A DNA stretch of 64,000 bases from contig NZ_LMPM01000001.1 of assembly GCF_001423845.1 (NCBI RefSeq), forward strand, positions 2,127,398 through 2,191,397, read 5' to 3'. The DNA comes from Sphingomonas sp. Leaf357. GTDB lineage: Bacteria > Pseudomonadota > Alphaproteobacteria > Sphingomonadales > Sphingomonadaceae. Shown here in pieces: positions 1-9,600 of this stretch. Positions within the stretch are counted from its first letter, which is position 1, and every line of letters begins with the position of its first letter. The position numbers were made by a program, and so were the translations under genes. Under the pieces are notes generated by a model that saw only the letters and a list, made by a program, of their open reading frames with translations, was not told the origin of the DNA and did no database searches.

Positions 1-65
1 CGGCTCTATAAACGGCTGAAACGAGGATGCAAGGCTGTTTCGACGCGATCTTTTCACGAGGCGTT

Positions 66-842
66 TCAAGCGGCGAACTGCTCCATCGTTATGCGGTCGT
101 CGAGGGCATGTTCGGGATCGAACAGAAGGGTCAGTTCACGGGCACGATCGATCGATATGTCGACGCGTGCGACATCGCGCACTTCGCGCTGATCGGCGAC
201 GGCACTGACCGGGCGCTTGGCCGGTTCGAGCACACGCAGCGTTATCCGCGCCTTGTCGGGCAGGATGGCGCCGCGCCAGCGTCGGGGGCGGAAGGGACTG
301 ATCGGGGTGAGCGCGAGCATCGCCGAGCCGAGCGGCAGGATCGGGCCCTGTGCGGAGAAATTATAGGCGGTCGATCCGGCGGGGGTCGCGACCAGGATGC
401 CGTCGCAGGCGAGTTCGGGCAAAACGATGCGATCGTTCAGCGTCACCTCCAGCTTGGCCGTCTGGCGGGTTTCGCGCAGCAGGGAGACTTCGTTGATCGC
501 CGGCAGGGTGACGATTTCGCCGTCCATCGTCTCGGCCGTCATCGCCAGCGGGACGACCTTGAACGGCTTCGTGCGGGCCAGCCGGTCGTCGAGGCCGTGG
601 CGGCGCCATTCGTTCATCAGGAACCCCACGGTGCCGAGATTCATGCCATAGACCGGTACCGGCGGCTTGCGGCGTTCCAGCATTGCATGGAGCGTCTGAA
701 GCATGAAACCGTCGCCACCCAACGCGACGATCAGATCGGCCTGCTCGACCGGCACCCAATCGTGCGCGTCGGCCAGCTCCTGCGCGGCCGCCTGGGCCGG
801 CGGGGTGGGCGAGGCGACGAGCGCACGGCGTTGTTCGCTCAT
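66..842 (-). CDS. nadK: NAD kinase
   Basis: ATP-dependent NAD kinase makes cytosolic NADP from NAD. The 258-residue product carries the family phosphate-binding motif GGDGFM at residues 42-47 (Asp44 is the expected catalytic residue), an Asn-Glu pair at 117-118 and the nucleotide-binding motif PAGSTAY at 154-160. The length is close to the short bacterial NadK type. Its ATG overlaps the stop of moaA by 4 bp (ATGA), so it is translationally coupled behind moaA on the minus strand. The 65 bases downstream to the window edge hold no recognisable gene. Assignment is firm from motifs; no unusual features seen. Confidence 0.95.
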   Translation of the reverse strand: MSEQRRALVASPTPPAQAAAQELADAHDWVPVEQADLIVALGGDGFMLQTLHAMLERRKPPVPVYGMNLGTVGFLMNEWRRHGLDDRLARTKPFKVVPLAMTAETMDGEIVTLPAINEVSLLRETRQTAKLEVTLNDRIVLPELACDGILVATPAGSTAYNFSAQGPILPLGSAMLALTPISPFRPRRWRGAILPDKARITLRVLEPAKRPVSAVADQREVRDVARVDISIDRARELTLLFDPEHALDDRITMEQFAA

Positions 843-1834
843 CCGCCGGTCACGCTCATATGGCGGGCGACGGCGGGGGCGGCGGCTTCGATGTCGAAAT
901 CGTGGCGCTCGGGCTTGGTGTGCATCGCGTCGTCGAGCGCCGCATCGAGTCCGGCCACGCCGTGTTCGCGCAGGACGGTCTTAAGATCGACCTGATCGTC
1001 ATGACCGAGGCAGGTGTAGAGCAGGCCCTCGGTCGTCAGCCGCACGCGATTGCAGGTGCTGCAGAAATTGGCGGTCAGCGGCGAGATTAGGCCGAGCCGA
1101 GTATCCGTACCGTTGATCCGCCAATAGCGTGCCGGCCCGCCGCTGTTGTGCGTGTCGCGGACCAGCGGAAATTCGCTTTTTAGGTCGTCCATCACGGCGG
1201 TGAGCGGCAGGAAGCGATCGGTACGATCCTCGTCGATCGCGCCGAGCGGCATCGTTTCGATCAGCGTCAGGTCCAGTCCCTCGTCGCGGCACCAAGCCAG
1301 CATCGGCGCGATCTCGCGATCATTCTGGCCCTTCAGGGCGACCATGTTGATCTTGACGCGCAGGCCGGCGTCGCGAGCGGCGAAGATGCCCTGGATCACG
1401 CGCGCGACGTCGCCGTGGCGGGTGATGTGACGGAACAGGTCGGGATCGCGGGTGTCGAGGCTCACATTGATGCGACGCATGCCGGCATCCACCAGACCCT
1501 GCGCATGTTCGACGAGATGGTTGCCGTTGGTCGTCATCGTCAGTTCGTTCAGGCCGGCGCCGATGTGCCGGCCCAGGCGCTGAACGAGCTGATCGACATC
1601 GCGACGTACGAGCGGCTCCCCACCTGTGAGACGGATCTTCGTGATCCCGCGAGCGATGAAGCGTTCGGCGATGATCGCCATCTCGTCGAGGCTGAGCACC
1701 TGCGCGCGAGGCAGGAACGTCATGTGTTCCGCCATGCAATACCGGCAGCGCAGATCGCAGCGATCGGTCACCGAAATGCGCAGGTAGCTGATGGTGCGAC
1801 CATAAGTGTCGATCAGGTTGGGCGCGCAGGTCAT
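839..1834 (-). CDS. moaA: GTP 3',8-cyclase MoaA (molybdenum cofactor biosynthesis)
   Basis: Radical-SAM enzyme for the first step of molybdopterin synthesis, converting GTP to 3',8-cyclo-dihydro-GTP, which MoaC then turns into cyclic pyranopterin monophosphate. The N-terminal CxxxCxxC cluster is Cys26, Cys30 and Cys33, followed by TGGEP at 70-74. The second 4Fe-4S cluster is Cys258, Cys261 and Cys275. The protein ends in Gly-Gly, the C-terminal tail known to be needed in MoaA. Length 331 is normal. The upstream sequence has no strong Shine-Dalgarno. It precedes nadK with a 4-bp overlap and diverges from the GGDEF/EAL gene. No other moa gene lies in the window, although a MOSC protein sits near 61 kb. 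Confidence 0.95.
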   Translation of the reverse strand: MTCAPNLIDTYGRTISYLRISVTDRCDLRCRYCMAEHMTFLPRAQVLSLDEMAIIAERFIARGITKIRLTGGEPLVRRDVDQLVQRLGRHIGAGLNELTMTTNGNHLVEHAQGLVDAGMRRINVSLDTRDPDLFRHITRHGDVARVIQGIFAARDAGLRVKINMVALKGQNDREIAPMLAWCRDEGLDLTLIETMPLGAIDEDRTDRFLPLTAVMDDLKSEFPLVRDTHNSGGPARYWRINGTDTRLGLISPLTANFCSTCNRVRLTTEGLLYTCLGHDDQVDLKTVLREHGVAGLDAALDDAMHTKPERHDFDIEAAAPAVARHMSVTGG

Positions 1835-1990
1835 GAGCGAGAGCTAAGCCTTTGGTGGGGGTGGGACAAGAGTTGGATGACGAACGGGGGGCGGAAGACG
1901 CAGAGGGCCGCGGGACGGCTTGTTCTTCCTTTGTAAACGTCGGAGAGTGAAAGAAGGGGCCGAGGCTTTTTTGGGGCGGAAGGGACAGGG

Positions 1991-3973
1991 TTGACCGACA
2001 CACATCCGACCCCACTCTATATCCTGTCGTTCCGCCAGCGCGACGAACTCGCCGCGCTCGCCGCGAATGCCGGTTGGCAGGTGGTTGCCGCACGCCGCGC
2101 GGAAGGCGCGGAGCGGCGTTTTCTGCACAGCGGATCGGCGGTCGCGGTGATCGATGCGCGCGGCGCGTTGCACGAAGGGCTGGCGGCGGCCGAGGCGCTG
2201 AACGGCGCGATCGGATCCAATGGCGGCGCGATGCTGGCGCTGGTGTCGCGCGGCGACATCGAGGCGATCGCGCGCTTCCACGATGCCGGCGCGACGCACT
2301 TCCTGGCCAGCCCGTTCAGCGAGACGGAATTCGTCCAGGCGCTGCGTTTCGCCGCGCGCCATGCCGAACGCATGGCGGGCGAATGGCGGGCTAGCGCGCC
2401 GGCCGATCCGCTCGGCTGGCGCTTCGATCTGCGCGGCGGCACGATGCAGTTGACCCCGGGCTTCGCGCGATTGCTGGAGGTGGCGGAGGATGCGCCGCCG
2501 CGCGTGATGCTCCGCACGCTCGACCGGTCCGAGCGGCGGGCCGCGTTTCTCGCGCTCCGGCGGCTGGCGGACGAACGCGCGGCGACCGCCTTCGCGCACG
2601 ACATCGGCGGGATCGGGCGCGTCGTGCAGCATCTGCAGCACGATCGGAAGGCGCAGCGCATCGACGCGCTGGTCGAGCCGTTGGGCAGCGCGCCGGATTC
2701 GAGCGCGGCGATGCGCGAGGCGCTGGCCGGCGCGCGCGATGCCGGGGGCGCACGGCGCTGGGTCGAGCGGCGTCTGGCGGCGGGCGGGCCGCTGGCGGTG
2801 GTGCTGGTGGCGCTGAACCGGTTCGAGGTGGTCAACACCGCCTATGGTCGCGCGGCGGGCGATGCCCTGCTGCGCGGCGCGCACCGGCGGATCGAGGAGG
2901 CGGTGCGCGAGACGCTGGAGAAAGGCGCGCTGATCGCGCGGATGGGCGGGTCCGAATTCCTGATCGCCACCGATGCAGCGCGGGCGCGGATCGACCTTGC
3001 GGTGGAGCGGATCGCCGGCGCGCTGGCCAAGCCGTTCGTGGTGGGGGATTCGATCGCCGTCCTCGGATGCCGGATCGGCATGGCGGAACGCGGCGACGCG
3101 GAAAATGCTGCGACTTTGCTGCGCCGCGCGAGCGAAGCCCTGGCCGATGCCAAGGCCTCCGACAGCGCGACGCTGCGCGTGGCCGATGCAGGCGAGGAGG
3201 ATGCACCGGTCGATCGGCTGGCCGGCGAACTCGGGCCGGCGATCGATCATGGCGAGATCGATATCGTGTTCCAGCCGCAGGTGTCGATGGCCGATGGCGT
3301 GATCGTCGGGGTCGAGGCGCTGGCGCGCTGGGAACATGCGGTGCTGGGCACGATCGGCGCCGACCTGCTGTTCGCCGCCGCGGCGCGGGCCGATCTGGAA
3401 ATCGCGTTGTCCGACCATATCCAGCGGATCGTACTGGACCGGGCGGCGGCATGGCCGGCGGTGCTCTCCAGGCTGCGCTTGTCGCTCAACCTGACGGCGG
3501 GGGATATCGCCCGGCCCGGCTTTGCCGACCTGTTCCTCGACCGGATCGACCAGAGCGGCTTCCCGCGCGGGCGGCTGACGCTCGAGATCACCGAGAGCGG
3601 GCTGATCGAGGATCTGAGCGTCGCCTCCGCGCTGCTGACGGTATTCCGCCAGGCGGGATGCCGCATCGCGATCGACGATTTCGGGACGGGCTATTCGAGC
3701 CTCGCCTATCTCAAATCATTGCCGCTCGACTATCTCAAGATCGACAAGAAGCTGGCGCAGGACATCACCGGGACGGCGCGCGACCGCGTGGTGGTGCGCG
3801 GCGTGATCGACATGGCGCGTTCGCTCGGCCTGTCGGTGATCGCGGAAGGGGTGGAGACCGAGGAGCAGCTGGAACTGCTGGCGAAGGAAGGGTGCCAATA
3901 TTATCAGGGCTTCCTGTGTTCGGAGGCGGTGTCCAGCGTCGCGCTGGCGGCGATGATGGAGACGCGGGCATGA
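1991..3973 (+). CDS. GGDEF/EAL domain protein, probable c-di-GMP phosphodiesterase
   Basis: A 660-residue soluble signalling protein. The first ~130 residues resemble a receiver-like domain without an obvious phosphoryl-acceptor pattern. A diguanylate-cyclase domain follows, with the signature degenerated to MGGSEF at 318-323 (Ser replaces the first acidic residue), so cyclase activity is doubtful. The EAL domain looks intact: EAL at 442-444, DDFGTGYS from 562, KIDK at 583-586 and AEGVET at 618-623, the usual metal and catalytic positions. Net activity is therefore predicted to be c-di-GMP hydrolysis, with the GGDEF part possibly a GTP-sensing allosteric module (inference). The start is TTG, preceded by an AGGGA site. 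It overlaps the next gene by 4 bp. Confidence 0.88.
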   Translation: MTDTHPTPLYILSFRQRDELAALAANAGWQVVAARRAEGAERRFLHSGSAVAVIDARGALHEGLAAAEALNGAIGSNGGAMLALVSRGDIEAIARFHDAGATHFLASPFSETEFVQALRFAARHAERMAGEWRASAPADPLGWRFDLRGGTMQLTPGFARLLEVAEDAPPRVMLRTLDRSERRAAFLALRRLADERAATAFAHDIGGIGRVVQHLQHDRKAQRIDALVEPLGSAPDSSAAMREALAGARDAGGARRWVERRLAAGGPLAVVLVALNRFEVVNTAYGRAAGDALLRGAHRRIEEAVRETLEKGALIARMGGSEFLIATDAARARIDLAVERIAGALAKPFVVGDSIAVLGCRIGMAERGDAENAATLLRRASEALADAKASDSATLRVADAGEEDAPVDRLAGELGPAIDHGEIDIVFQPQVSMADGVIVGVEALARWEHAVLGTIGADLLFAAAARADLEIALSDHIQRIVLDRAAAWPAVLSRLRLSLNLTAGDIARPGFADLFLDRIDQSGFPRGRLTLEITESGLIEDLSVASALLTVFRQAGCRIAIDDFGTGYSSLAYLKSLPLDYLKIDKKLAQDITGTARDRVVVRGVIDMARSLGLSVIAEGVETEEQLELLAKEGCQYYQGFLCSEAVSSVALAAMMETRA

Positions 3974-4392
3974 TGGGAATCGCTATCTCGATGGCGGCGG
4001 CTGCGGCGACGCCGGCCACCACCGCGCAGGTGCAGGTTCTGGCGGCGATGCAGGACAGCGCGGCGGGTTGGAATTCGGGCGACCTCGACCGATTCATGCG
4101 CGTGTATTCGGACGCGCCGGATACCAGTTTCGTGGCCAAGGATGGGGTGATCACGGGCAAGCCGGCGATCGCGAAGCGCTATGCCCCGCGCTTCACGCCG
4201 GAAGGCGCGGCGAAGCGGGGTGTTCTATCGTTCGAGACGTTGCGCTTCACGCTGATCGATGCGCGGCATGCGCTGCTGGTGGCGCGCTATCGGCTGAAAA
4301 TCGCGGGTGCAGCGGACCAGACGGGGCCGACGACGTTGCTGTTCGTGAAGGAGCGCGGCGGGTGGCGAATCTCGGCCGACCATAGTTCTTAA
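3970..4392 (+). CDS. SnoaL/DUF4440-like (NTF2-fold) protein
   Basis: A 140-residue protein starting at an ATG that overlaps the stop of the GGDEF/EAL gene (ATGA), so the two are coupled. The first ~20 residues are hydrophobic and alanine-rich and may be a weak signal peptide. The rest fits the NTF2-like fold of the SnoaL/DUF4440 type: an N-terminal helix with the W-N-x-G-D motif around residue 36, a MRVY segment, then beta strands ending in a typical GGWRISADHSS tail. Such proteins are often small-molecule binders or isomerase-like; no active site can be assigned. A second in-frame ATG directly follows the first. A link with c-di-GMP signalling is only positional. Confidence 0.7.
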   Translation: MMGIAISMAAAAATPATTAQVQVLAAMQDSAAGWNSGDLDRFMRVYSDAPDTSFVAKDGVITGKPAIAKRYAPRFTPEGAAKRGVLSFETLRFTLIDARHALLVARYRLKIAGAADQTGPTTLLFVKERGGWRISADHSS

Positions 4393-4411
4393 GTTTCGGT
4401 CACTCACCCAC

Positions 4412-4494
4412 CGTTCGCCCTGAGCTTGTCGAAGGGCCGTCTTCTCCCCGCGAAGCAAGAAGAACGGTGCTTCGACAGGCTCAGCACGAACGGG
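4412..4494. repeat. Inverted repeat, family A (copy 1)
   Basis: Two arms: CGTTCGCCCTGAGCTTGTCG on the left and its near reverse complement ending GGCTCAGCACGAACGG on the right, with ~30 bases between. It lies between the convergent NTF2-like and M13 peptidase genes. Similar arms recur at 16349, 21637, 25428, 28461, 28675 and, degenerate, 37868. A REP-type palindromic element that can fold as a long hairpin. Confidence 0.85.
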
Positions 4495-4504
4495 GGAGTG
4501 GGCT

Positions 4505-6616
4505 TCACCAAATTCGCACGCGATCCGCCGGGGCCAGATACTGCTTGTCGCCCGGCTTCACGTCGAACGCCTTGTACCAGGCATCGGCGTTGCGCAGCGG
4601 GTTGATCGCCCGGATCTGGCCGGGGGAGTGCGGATCGCTGACCAGCTGCTGGCGCAGCGCCTCGTTGCGGAACAAAGTGCGCCAGACCTGGCCCCAGCCG
4701 AGGAAGAAGCGCTGGTCGCCGGTATAGCCGTCGATCACCGGCGCCTTCTTGCCACCGAGCGAATTGTGATACGCGTCGAGCGAGATCAGCACGCCGCCAA
4801 GGTCGCCGATATTCTCGCCCATCGAGGCGCGGCCGTTGATGTGGACGCCGGGCAGGCCATCGAAGCTGTACGCTTCATATTGCGCGCCCAGCTTCACGGC
4901 CTGAACCTCGAATTTGGCGGCATCCTCCGCCGTCCACCAGTCGCGCAGCACGCCCTTGCCGTCGGACTTGCGGCCCTGATCGTCGAAGCCGTGGCTGATC
5001 TCGTGCCCGATCACGCCGCCGATGCCGCCGTAATTGACCGCGTCGTCCGCCTTCGGATCGAAGAAGGGCGGTTGCAGGATCGCCGCGGGAAAGACGATCT
5101 CGTTCTTCACCGAGTTGTAATACGCGTTCACCGTCTGCGGGGTCATGCCCCATTCGGCCTTGTCGACCGGCTTGCCCAGGCGGACCCGGCGATATTCATA
5201 TTCGAACCGGCCGGAGCGCTCGGCATTGCCGACCACATCACCGGGCCGGATCTCCAGCGCGGTGTAATCGCGCCACGTGTCGGGGTAGCCGATCTTGACG
5301 TTGAAGTTGGCGAGCTTGGCCAGCGCTTCCTGCTTGGTCGCGGCCCCCATCCACGGCAGGTTCTTGATCCGCCCGCCCAACGCGACGCGCAGATTGCCGA
5401 CAAGGGCGTCCATCTTCGCCTTGGAGGCTGGCGGGAAGTACAGGGCTACGTAATCGCGCCCGATCGCCTCGCCCAGCGCGCGCTCCGAAAAGGCGACCCC
5501 GCGCTTCCAGCGTTCGCGCTGCTGCGGCTGGCCGTTAAGAAATTTCGAGCGGAAGTCGAAATTCGCATCGACGAAGCGCTTCGACAGCATCGGCGCGATG
5601 TCGTCGGCAGTGCGGAATGCTTCCCACGCCTTCAGCGTATCGAGATCGGTGGTGGCGAAGATCTCGGCGATCTTGGGAATGGCGGTGTTCTGCGCCACGA
5701 TCACCTTTTCCGCATTGCTGAGGCCGGTCGCGGTCCAGAACGTCGCCCAGGGGAAGCCGGGAGCCTGGGCCTGCAATTCGGCGAGCGTCATGAGGTTGTA
5801 GGTCTTGTCCCGGTCACGGCTCTGCGCGCGGGTCCAATGGGCCTGCGCGATCTTCGTTTCCATCGCGATGATCTTCGCGGCGGCCGCCTGGGGGTCGGCC
5901 CAACCGGACATGCCGAGCAATTGCGCGACATATTGTTGGTAGCGCTCGACCTGCGGCTTGAACTTAGCGTCGAGATAAAGATCGCGGTCGCCCAGGCCGA
6001 GGCCCGACTGGCGCAGATACAATGCATAGACGTCCGGGTTCTTGGCGTCATCGCTGACGCCGGAGCCGAAGAAGCTGGCACCGAAGCCGCCCATCGACTG
6101 GCCCATCAGTCTGGCGATGTCGTCCCTCGAGGCGGCGGCCTTGACCGCGGCGAGGCGCTGAGTGAGCGGCGTGGCATCGGCTTTCTCGATCGCGGCTTCG
6201 TCCATGAAACCGCGATAGAGCATGGCGATCTTCGTACGGTCGGGCTGGCTCGTGTCGCCGGGCCGATAGCCCTCGATCAGCTTGCGCAGCCGCGCTTCCG
6301 ACACATCGCGCAGCACCGCGAAGGCACCGTAGGACGAGCGATCGGCAGGGATCTTGGTGTTCTTCGCCCAGGTGCCGTTGACATATTCGAACCAGTCGTC
6401 GCCGGGCTTGACGCTCTTGTCCATGCCGGCGAGGTCGAAACCCCAGGGGCCGTAGCTGGCGGCGGCATCGGCGCCCGCACGAGCACCCGAATCTTGCGGC
6501 ACGATCGACTGGATCGTGCAGCCGTCATCGAGGCAGGCGTGCTGGTCCTGCGCCAGAGCGGGCATCGCCGCGCCGAGCGCGATGATGGATGCGGCGAATG
6601 CTAACGTCTTGATCAC
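4505..6616 (-). CDS. M13 family metallopeptidase (PepO/neprilysin type)
   Basis: Secreted or periplasmic zinc endopeptidase of the neprilysin family, 703 residues. I chose the GTG start at 6616 because it is followed at once by a clean signal peptide (hydrophobic core, cleavage expected after MPALAQ) and preceded by a GGAGAG site 6 bases upstream; the frame extends further upstream to 6697 but without signal-peptide features. The zinc motif HEISH is at 538-542, followed by GFDDQG, with the downstream glutamate in GENIGDLGG. The C-terminus ends in VRIW, echoing the CxxW ending of M13 enzymes. The role is probably peptide turnover at the cell envelope. It follows mfd on the same strand. Confidence 0.93.
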   Translation of the reverse strand: MIKTLAFAASIIALGAAMPALAQDQHACLDDGCTIQSIVPQDSGARAGADAAASYGPWGFDLAGMDKSVKPGDDWFEYVNGTWAKNTKIPADRSSYGAFAVLRDVSEARLRKLIEGYRPGDTSQPDRTKIAMLYRGFMDEAAIEKADATPLTQRLAAVKAAASRDDIARLMGQSMGGFGASFFGSGVSDDAKNPDVYALYLRQSGLGLGDRDLYLDAKFKPQVERYQQYVAQLLGMSGWADPQAAAAKIIAMETKIAQAHWTRAQSRDRDKTYNLMTLAELQAQAPGFPWATFWTATGLSNAEKVIVAQNTAIPKIAEIFATTDLDTLKAWEAFRTADDIAPMLSKRFVDANFDFRSKFLNGQPQQRERWKRGVAFSERALGEAIGRDYVALYFPPASKAKMDALVGNLRVALGGRIKNLPWMGAATKQEALAKLANFNVKIGYPDTWRDYTALEIRPGDVVGNAERSGRFEYEYRRVRLGKPVDKAEWGMTPQTVNAYYNSVKNEIVFPAAILQPPFFDPKADDAVNYGGIGGVIGHEISHGFDDQGRKSDGKGVLRDWWTAEDAAKFEVQAVKLGAQYEAYSFDGLPGVHINGRASMGENIGDLGGVLISLDAYHNSLGGKKAPVIDGYTGDQRFFLGWGQVWRTLFRNEALRQQLVSDPHSPGQIRAINPLRNADAWYKAFDVKPGDKQYLAPADRVRIW

Positions 6617-6697
6617 AGGCGACTCTCCGGGGGAAGATGTACGCAGCCCGGAATCGGGCGCTGCGCCGATGTTGCATGAACACGCGGTCGTCCGCAA

Positions 6698-9600
6698 TCA
6701 GGCCGCGGCCTTGGCCAGCCCCTTCGACAGTTGCAGCGCGCCGTTGAGCCGCGATTTGGGGTCGCCCCAGATGCGGTTGACGACCAACTTGCTGTCGGGA
6801 CGCAGCTTCGCCACGCCGTTCAGCTTATCGACCCAGGCGAGCAGCCCCGGAATGTTGGGTGGCGTATCGTCGTGGAAGGTGACGAGCGCGCCTTTAGGAC
6901 CGATGTCGATCTTCGCGACGCACGCTTTCTTCGCGTTCAGCTTGATCTCGATGACGCGGACGAGGTTCTCGGTCGCGTCGGGCAGCGGGCCGAAGCGGTC
7001 GATCATCTCGGCGGCGAACGCCTCCAGGCCGTCCTGGTCGTCCACGTCGTTGAGGCGACGGTACAGACCCATGCGCAGATCGAGATCGGGAACATAGTCT
7101 TCCGGGATGAGGATCGGCGCGTCGACGGTGATCTGCGGGCTGAAATCCTTCGGACGCAGCTTCTGGCCGCCGGCCTTGGCGTCCATGATCGCCTCCTCCA
7201 GCATCGACTGGTAGAGTTCGTAGCCGACTTCCTTGATATGACCGGACTGCTCGTCGCCGAGCAGGTTGCCGGCACCGCGAATGTCGAGATCGTGGCTGGC
7301 GAGCTGGAACCCCGCGCCGAGGCTGTCGAGATCGGAGAGCACCTTCAGCCGCTTTTCCGCCGTCTCGGTGACGATGCGGTTGGGCGGGGTGGTCATATAG
7401 GCGTAGGCGCGCGTCTTGGCGCGGCCGACGCGGCCACGCAGCTGATAGAGTTGCGCCAGCCCGAAGCGGTCGGCGCGGTGAATGATCATCGTGTTGGCGC
7501 TGGGAATGTCGAGGCCGGATTCGACGATGGTGGTGGAGACCAGCACCTCGAACTTCTTGTCGTAGAAGGCGGACATGCGCTCCTCGACCTCGGTGGCGGA
7601 CATCTGGCCGTGCGCGACGACGGCGCGGACCTCCGGCACGTGATCGCGCATGAACTGCTCGATCTCGGGAATGTCGGCGACGCGCGGGGTGACGAAGAAG
7701 CTCTGCCCGCCACGATAATGTTCGCGCAGCAACGCCTCGCGCAGGACGACAGGATCCCACGGCATGATGTAGGTGCGGACCGCAAGGCGATCGACCGGCG
7801 GGGTCTGGATGACCGAAAGTTCGCGCAGACCCGACATCGCCATTTGCAGCGTGCGCGGAATCGGCGTTGCGGTGAGCGTGAGAACATGGACGTCGGTCTT
7901 GAGCGCCTTCAGCCGTTCCTTATGAGTCACGCCGAAGCGCTGTTCCTCATCGACCACCACGAGGCCGAGGCGCTTGAACTCGATGCCCTTGGCGAGGATC
8001 GCGTGCGTGCCGATGACGACGTCGATCGTGCCTGCGGCCAGGCCTTCCTTGGTCGCCTTGGTTTCCGTTGTGCCCACCAAACGCGAAAGGCGGCCGACAT
8101 TGATCGGGAAGCCTTCGAAACGCGCGGCAAAATTGTTGAAATGTTGGCGCGCGAGCAGCGTGGTCGGGCAGACGACGGCGACCTGCATGCCGGCCATCGC
8201 CGCGGCGAACGCGGCGCGCAGCGCGACCTCGGTCTTGCCGAAGCCGACGTCCCCGACGACGAGCCGGTCCATCGGCGTACCCTTCGACAGGTCTCCGAGA
8301 ACGTCGTTGATCGCGCGATCCTGATCGTCGGTTTCCTGATAGGGAAAGCGATCGACGAACTGGGTGTAGCCGTGGTCGATCTCGATCACGTCGGCGGGGC
8401 GAAGCGCGCGTTCGGCGGCGGTGGCGATGAGCTCGCCCGCGATTTCGCGGATGCGCTCCTTCATCTTCGACTTGCGACGCTGCCACGCCTCGCCGCCGAG
8501 CTTGTCGAGCGACGCGCCCTCGCTGTCGGAGCCATAGCGCGACAGGACTTCGAGATTCTCGACCGGGACGAACAATTTGTCGCCGCCGGCATAGCTTAGC
8601 GCGACGCAATCGTGCGGGCTCTGGCCGACGGGGATCGAGGTCAGCCCTTCGTACCGACCGATGCCGTGATCGACATGGACGACGAGGTCGCCCGGCGTGA
8701 GCATCGCCAGTTCGGCAAGAAAGGCGTCGGCGGATTTCTTGCGCTTCTTGCGGCGGACGAGCCGGTCGCCGAGCATGTCCTGCTCGGTGAGCAGCGCGAC
8801 GTCGGGCGCGGTGAAGCCATGATCGAGCTGCAGTACGAGGAGGGCGACACTGCTGGCGGCGATGCCTTGGGCTTCCTGCCACGTATCGACCTTGTTCGCG
8901 CTCTTGAGGCCGTGATCGGCCAGAAGCGACGAAAGCCGCTCGCGCGCGCCGACCGAATAGCTGGCGAGGATGACCTTCCGGCCGCCTTTCCGCAGCGCCG
9001 CGATATGCTCGACCACCGCCTCGTAGACGTTGACGCCGGATGAGCGCTCGGCACCGAAATCGCGCGGGCCGTCGACGTTGAAGTCGAGGACGGTCGCCGA
9101 TTCCGGTTCGTGGAACTGGGCGGTCTGGTGCGCCGGGCAGGCATTGGCGCGCTCGGCGAATTCCTTGGCGGTGAGGTACAGAGCGTCGGCGGGGAGCGGG
9201 CGGTAGCTGCCCGGATCGCTGCGTTGCGCGGCGACCCGGTTGCCGTGATAATCGGTGATCGCCTCGAAGCGCTGCTCGGCCGCCGCAATCACCCCGTCCT
9301 CGCGCAACACGACCGCGCCGTCGCCCAGATGATCGAACAGCGTCGCCATCTTCTCTTCGAACAGCGGCAGCCAATGTTCCATGCCGGCGAGACGCCGGCC
9401 TTCGCTGATCGCCTGATACAGCGGATCGCCCGTCGCGGTCGCGCCGAAGCGTTCGCGGTAGCGGCTGCGGAAGCGCTTGATGCTGTCCTCATCGAGCAGC
9501 GTTTCGGACGCCGGGAGCAAGGTGAAGCCCTCGACCCGGCCGGTCGTGCGCTGGTCCTGTGGATCGAAGGTGCGGACGGATTCGATCTCGTCGCCGAAAA

